The notes below the pieces were generated by a model. It did not search any database. It saw nothing but the letters and a program-made list of their open reading frames with translations, and had not been told where the DNA came from. A DNA stretch of 64,000 nucleotides from Halomonas sp. ML-15 (GTDB lineage: Bacteria; Pseudomonadota; Gammaproteobacteria; Pseudomonadales; Halomonadaceae), in contig NZ_JACXZT010000019.1 in assembly GCF_014779595.1 (NCBI RefSeq), forward strand, positions 1,271,808-1,335,807, given 5' to 3'. Each line of letters opens with the position of its first letter. Within the stretch, counting starts at the first letter, position 1. Both the position numbers and the translations under genes were made by a program. Positions 60,649-64,000 of the stretch are shown here, piece after piece.

Positions 60649-62352
60649 TCACAATCCCGCCTTGTGCTCCGCCGCCCACAGCGCCTCGATCAGCCCGCGG
60701 CTGGAGTCGTCCATGCGCTCCAGCCCCTCGTGGCTGGTCAGTATCTGTTCGGTTTCGCCGGCAATCTGCTTGCCAAGCTCGACCCCCCACTGGTCGAAGG
60801 GGTTGATGCCCCAGATCGTCGCCTGGACGAAGACCTTGTGCTCGTAGAGGGCGATCAGCGCCCCCAGGGTCGCCGGCGACAGCCGCTCGAGCAGCAAGGT
60901 GGTCGACGGCTGGTTGCCACGATAGCGCTTGTGACTGGGACGTGGGCCATCCTCGTCGATGGCGTCGTCGCCCAGCATCAACAAGCGCGACTGGGCGAAA
61001 CAGTTGGCCAGGGTCAGGCGATGCTGGGCCTTGAGGTGGGCACGGGTGGCGTCATCCTCGACCCGGTCGTAGCGGCGCATCGGCGCGATGAAGTCGCACT
61101 CCACCGGCTGCGTGCCCTGATGCAGCAGCTGATAGAAGGCATGCTGGGCATTGGGACCCAATTGGCCCCATAGCACCGGGCAGGTGGAGTAGGGCGTGAC
61201 CTGGCCATCGTTGGTCACCGACTTGCCATTGGACTCCATCTCCAGCTGCTCGAGATAGGCGGCGAAGTACTCCAGGCGCCCATCGTAGGGCAGGATCGAG
61301 TGGGCACGGATATCCAGGAAGTTGACGTTCCAGATCCCCGCCAGCGCCAGCAGTACCGGCAGATTGTCCTCCAGCGGCGCCTCGCGAAAGTGCCGATCCA
61401 TGGCATGCGCCCCGGCCAGCAGCTCGCGGAAGTTGGCCATGCCCACCACCAGTGCGATGGGCAGGCCGATCGCCCCCCACAGCGAGTAGCGTCCGCCGAC
61501 CCACTCCCAGAACTCCAGCTGATTGACCTCGGCGATGCCCCACTCGCTCATCTTGTCGGGACTCGCCGAGACACCGATGAAGTGCTGCCGCATCACCAGT
61601 GCGCGGTCGATCTCGGCCGCCGCGCCGTTGCCGGCGTCACCGCGGCTGCACACTAGCCGGGCGTAGAGCCAGTCGCGGGCGGTGCGCGCATTGGAGAGCG
61701 TATCAATGGTGGTAAACGACTTGGATGACAACACGAACAGCGTGGTCTCGGGGTTGAGGCGCGAGAGATAGTCGGCCAGCTGAGAGCCATCCATGGTCGA
61801 GGCGAAGTGCACCTGCACGTCGTGTACCCCCTCGGGGCGGTAGTCGGCCAGCGCATGGGTGACCATCAGCGGGCCGAGATCAGAGCCGCCAACCCCGAGG
61901 TTGACTACGTCGCTGATCGCCTTGCCGGTGGCGCCACGCCACTGGCCAGCATGCAGCTTATCGACCATGCGCTGCATCTGCGCCAGGGTGGCATGCACCG
62001 CCGGCACCAGATCCTCCCCTTCGACCTCAAGACGCGCGTGCTCCGGCAAGCGCAGCGCGGTGTGCAGCGCCGGGCGGTCTTCGGAGCGGTTGACCCGCTC
62101 GCCGTCGAGCAGCCGGGTGATGGCATCCGGCACCCCCGCCTCCCGGGCCAGCGCCAGCAGCAGCGCATGGGTCTCATCACTCCAGCGCTGCTTGGAAAGA
62201 TCCAGGGTCAGGCCCGCCGCCTCGCGACTAAAGCGGGCAAAACGCCCCGGGGTGGCAAACAGCTCGCGCAGATGGACCTCATGCATCTCGCCGGCATGGG
62301 CCTCCAATGCCCGCCAGGCGGGGCTCTGGTCGATGCGATCTTCCTGATTCAT
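60649..62352 (-). CDS. pgi: Glucose-6-phosphate isomerase
   Basis: Pgi interconverts glucose 6-phosphate and fructose 6-phosphate. The 567-residue protein has VGVGGSDLGP, the FVLSSKSFTTIDT phosphate-binding loop, GGRYSLWGAIGLP and the C-terminal GINPFDQWGVELGK signature. The start at 62352 (MNQEDRIDQS) has GGGAGAGAG upstream; the longer open frame is not Pgi-like. It also links to UDP-glucose supply for the uronan operon. Confidence 0.97.
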   Translation of the reverse strand: MNQEDRIDQSPAWRALEAHAGEMHEVHLRELFATPGRFARFSREAAGLTLDLSKQRWSDETHALLLALAREAGVPDAITRLLDGERVNRSEDRPALHTALRLPEHARLEVEGEDLVPAVHATLAQMQRMVDKLHAGQWRGATGKAISDVVNLGVGGSDLGPLMVTHALADYRPEGVHDVQVHFASTMDGSQLADYLSRLNPETTLFVLSSKSFTTIDTLSNARTARDWLYARLVCSRGDAGNGAAAEIDRALVMRQHFIGVSASPDKMSEWGIAEVNQLEFWEWVGGRYSLWGAIGLPIALVVGMANFRELLAGAHAMDRHFREAPLEDNLPVLLALAGIWNVNFLDIRAHSILPYDGRLEYFAAYLEQLEMESNGKSVTNDGQVTPYSTCPVLWGQLGPNAQHAFYQLLHQGTQPVECDFIAPMRRYDRVEDDATRAHLKAQHRLTLANCFAQSRLLMLGDDAIDEDGPRPSHKRYRGNQPSTTLLLERLSPATLGALIALYEHKVFVQATIWGINPFDQWGVELGKQIAGETEQILTSHEGLERMDDSSRGLIEALWAAEHKAGL

Positions 62353-62456
62353 CGTCTCTCTCCCTGAAGCGGTCGCACACGGCGCCGTGGTTTCGTGCAG
62401 CCCGGCGCCGCGGCGCGTAAAATGCTCGGACTTTGGTCCGGACCCGCAGCGACGCC

Positions 62457-63197
62457 ATGAGTGATGCATCTTACCGTGACGCCATCTTTTCGACACCCCT
62501 GGATCGGGTGGCGCGTTTCTCTTTCGATGAACAGGTGGTGGCCTGCTTCCCCGACATGATCCGCCGCTCGGTGCCCGGCTATGGCCAGATACTGGGCATG
62601 CTGGGCGTGATCGCCGAGCGCCACCTGCGCCACGGCGCCCACGTCTACGACCTGGGCTGTTCACTGGGGGCGGTAGGGCTGGCTCTGGCCGGGCGCCTGC
62701 CTCCAGAGGCTTTCAGCCTGACCGGCGTCGACCTGTCGCCGGCGATGGTCGCCCGTGCCCGTGAAACCTTCGCCAGCGAGTCCCCCGAGCACGCCATCGA
62801 GATCGTCGAGGGCGATATCCGTCACCTCGACTATCGGCCATCGGGCATGGTGGTGCTCAATTTCACGCTGCAGTTCCTCGCCCCCGGCGATCGCGACGCG
62901 GTGATCGAGGCGCTCTATACCGCCCTCGAGCCAGGCGGTGTGCTGGTACTGTCGGAGAAAGTCGTCGCCGAAGATGAGCAGGACAACGCCTGGCTGGTGG
63001 AGCGCTACCACGATTTCAAGCGCGCCAACGGCTATAGCGAGCTGGAGATCAGCCAAAAGCGCAATGCACTGGAGAACGTGCTGGTGCCCGACACCCTCGA
63101 CGCCCATCGAGCGCGCCTGGCCCGCGCCGGTTTCGCACGCAGCCAGGTGTGGTTCCAGTACCTCAACTTCGCATCGCTGATCGCCTTCAAGCCGTGA
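62457..63197 (+). CDS. cmoA: Carboxy-S-adenosyl-L-methionine synthase CmoA
   Basis: CmoA makes carboxy-SAM from SAM and prephenate for the cmo5U wobble modification of tRNA. The 246-residue protein has the SAM-binding VYDLGCSLGAVGLAL and family segments such as FSFDEQVVACFPDMI and LNFTLQFL. The start at 62457 (MSDASYRDAIF) is the family start. CmoB, its usual neighbour, does not follow here; a phospholipase D-type gene does. It is divergent from pgi. Confidence 0.94.
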   Translation: MSDASYRDAIFSTPLDRVARFSFDEQVVACFPDMIRRSVPGYGQILGMLGVIAERHLRHGAHVYDLGCSLGAVGLALAGRLPPEAFSLTGVDLSPAMVARARETFASESPEHAIEIVEGDIRHLDYRPSGMVVLNFTLQFLAPGDRDAVIEALYTALEPGGVLVLSEKVVAEDEQDNAWLVERYHDFKRANGYSELEISQKRNALENVLVPDTLDAHRARLARAGFARSQVWFQYLNFASLIAFKP

Positions 63198-63222
63198 GGG
63201 ACCTCGTCATGAGAGTCACACC

Positions 63223-64000
63223 ATGAGCCTCGGAGTCTGGCTAACCGCTGCAGCGCTGGCGCTCTATCTGGCCACCGTCTGGTGGCACTCGCGCAAACCG
63301 CTGCCCCCCGGCCTCGGCGTCGAGGGCGAGTGGCGCTCGCCCGGTGCACCCCGGCTGCTGCTCGACGAAACCTTTGTCGACGCCGATGGCCAGCGTCACT
63401 GCCGGCAGCAGATCTTCGACGAGATGTTTCGCCTGATCGACCAGGCCGAACGGCTGGTGGTACTGGATATCTTCCAGTTCAACGACCCCGCCGACGACCA
63501 CCGCGACTGTTATCGTCAGGTATCGGTGGCGCTACGCGACGCCCTGCTGGCCCGCAAGCGCCAGTGCCCTGATATCGAGATGGTGGTGATTACCGACCCC
63601 ATCAACGCCGTCTATGGCGGGCGCGATCTCAGTCACCACCGGCAGCTCGAAGCGGCCGGCATCCGTGTCGCCACCACCGACCTGACCATCGGACGCGACC
63701 CCAACCCCAGCTGGACCGCGCTGTGGCGGCTCTGCTTTCGCTGGCTGCCCCACTCATCCCGCGGCTGGCTACCCAATCCCCTTGGCCCCGGCAAGGTCGG
63801 CCTGCGCAGCTACCTGACCCTGCTCAACCTCAACGCCAATCACCGCAAGACCCTGGTGGTCGACGAGGGAGATAGCTGGACCGCCATGGTCAGCTCGGCC
63901 AACGCCGACGATGGCAGCAGCGACTACCGCGACGTGGCGCTGCGCGTCTCCGGCGATATCGCCCTCGACCTGCTCGCCTCGGAGCGCGAGATCGCCGCCC
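63223..64000 (+). CDS. Phospholipase D-family protein (partial, cut by window end)
   Basis: The frame is open from ATG 63223 to the window end (259 codons) and continues beyond. It has an N-terminal membrane anchor (MSLGVWLTAAALALYLATVWW), a first PLD-like region (DIFQFNDPADD) and an HKD motif NHRKTLVVDE with the following SSANADDGSSDYRD. A cardiolipin synthase-like or other phosphatidyltransferase role is likely; the second HKD motif would lie outside the window. It starts 25 bases after cmoA. Confidence 0.8.
   Translation, partial: MSLGVWLTAAALALYLATVWWHSRKPLPPGLGVEGEWRSPGAPRLLLDETFVDADGQRHCRQQIFDEMFRLIDQAERLVVLDIFQFNDPADDHRDCYRQVSVALRDALLARKRQCPDIEMVVITDPINAVYGGRDLSHHRQLEAAGIRVATTDLTIGRDPNPSWTALWRLCFRWLPHSSRGWLPNPLGPGKVGLRSYLTLLNLNANHRKTLVVDEGDSWTAMVSSANADDGSSDYRDVALRVSGDIALDLLASEREIAA

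Overview
The window is a 64 kb piece of chromosome from a high-GC gammaproteobacterium, most likely a Halomonas-type member of the Halomonadaceae. This rests on the gene order orn/queG-nnr-tsaE-amiB-mutL-miaA-hfq-hflX-hflK-hflC-hisZ-purA, on HisZ and a MutL with an endonuclease motif (as in Pseudomonas and relatives, unlike E. coli), and on the general look of the proteins. The assignment is by eye; no database search was possible. No rRNA, tRNA, CRISPR array, insertion sequence or prophage was seen.

Layout. (1) 1-5.6 kb, minus strand: SUF iron-sulfur cluster operon, an Rrf2-type regulator followed by sufB-sufC-sufD-sufS, with a candidate operator ahead of the regulator. (2) 5.9-15.5 kb, plus strand: an exopolysaccharide operon behind a sigma-54-like promoter. 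It has a UDP-glucose 6-dehydrogenase, an Alg8-type synthase, an Alg44-type PilZ/membrane-fusion partner, a PL14-like lyase, an AlgL-like (PL5) lyase and a very long AlgK-like Sel1-repeat lipoprotein. GDP-mannose dehydrogenase, AlgG, AlgE and the acetylation proteins are absent. The simplest reading is an alginate-style machine that polymerises glucuronic acid. (3) 15.5-33.4 kb: the conserved housekeeping block purA, hisZ, hflC/K/X, hfq, miaA, mutL, amiB, tsaE, nnr, queG, orn, rsgA, a rhodanese and psd.

(4) 33.5-36.4 kb: a complete EF-P lysylation set (epmA, efp, epmB). (5) 36.6-46.6 kb: a guanidine-I (ykkC) riboswitch followed by an ABC transporter, the two 'urea carboxylase-associated' proteins now known as carboxyguanidine deiminase subunits, a biotin-dependent guanidine/urea carboxylase and allophanate hydrolase. 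The steps would be uptake, carboxylation, deimination and hydrolysis to ammonia and CO2. (6) 46.6-54.4 kb, minus strand: an unknown membrane protein, leuA behind a transcription-attenuation leader, a protealysin-like M4 protease with an emfourin-like inhibitor, a bacterial voltage-gated sodium channel, a PilZ/HD-GYP fusion and a small TIGR02647-type protein. (7) 54.4-64 kb: serB, parC, parE, a YqiA-type esterase, pgi, cmoA and the start of a phospholipase D-family gene cut by the window end.

Four intergenic copies of a roughly 95-110 bp element occur at 23.1, 33.4, 34.6 and 58.0 kb. Each folds into two nested outer stems enclosing two hairpins. The stems differ in sequence between copies but stay paired, while two internal unpaired motifs are nearly constant. 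I do not recognise the family. With the glucuronate-type Alg operon it is the most interesting unexplained feature.
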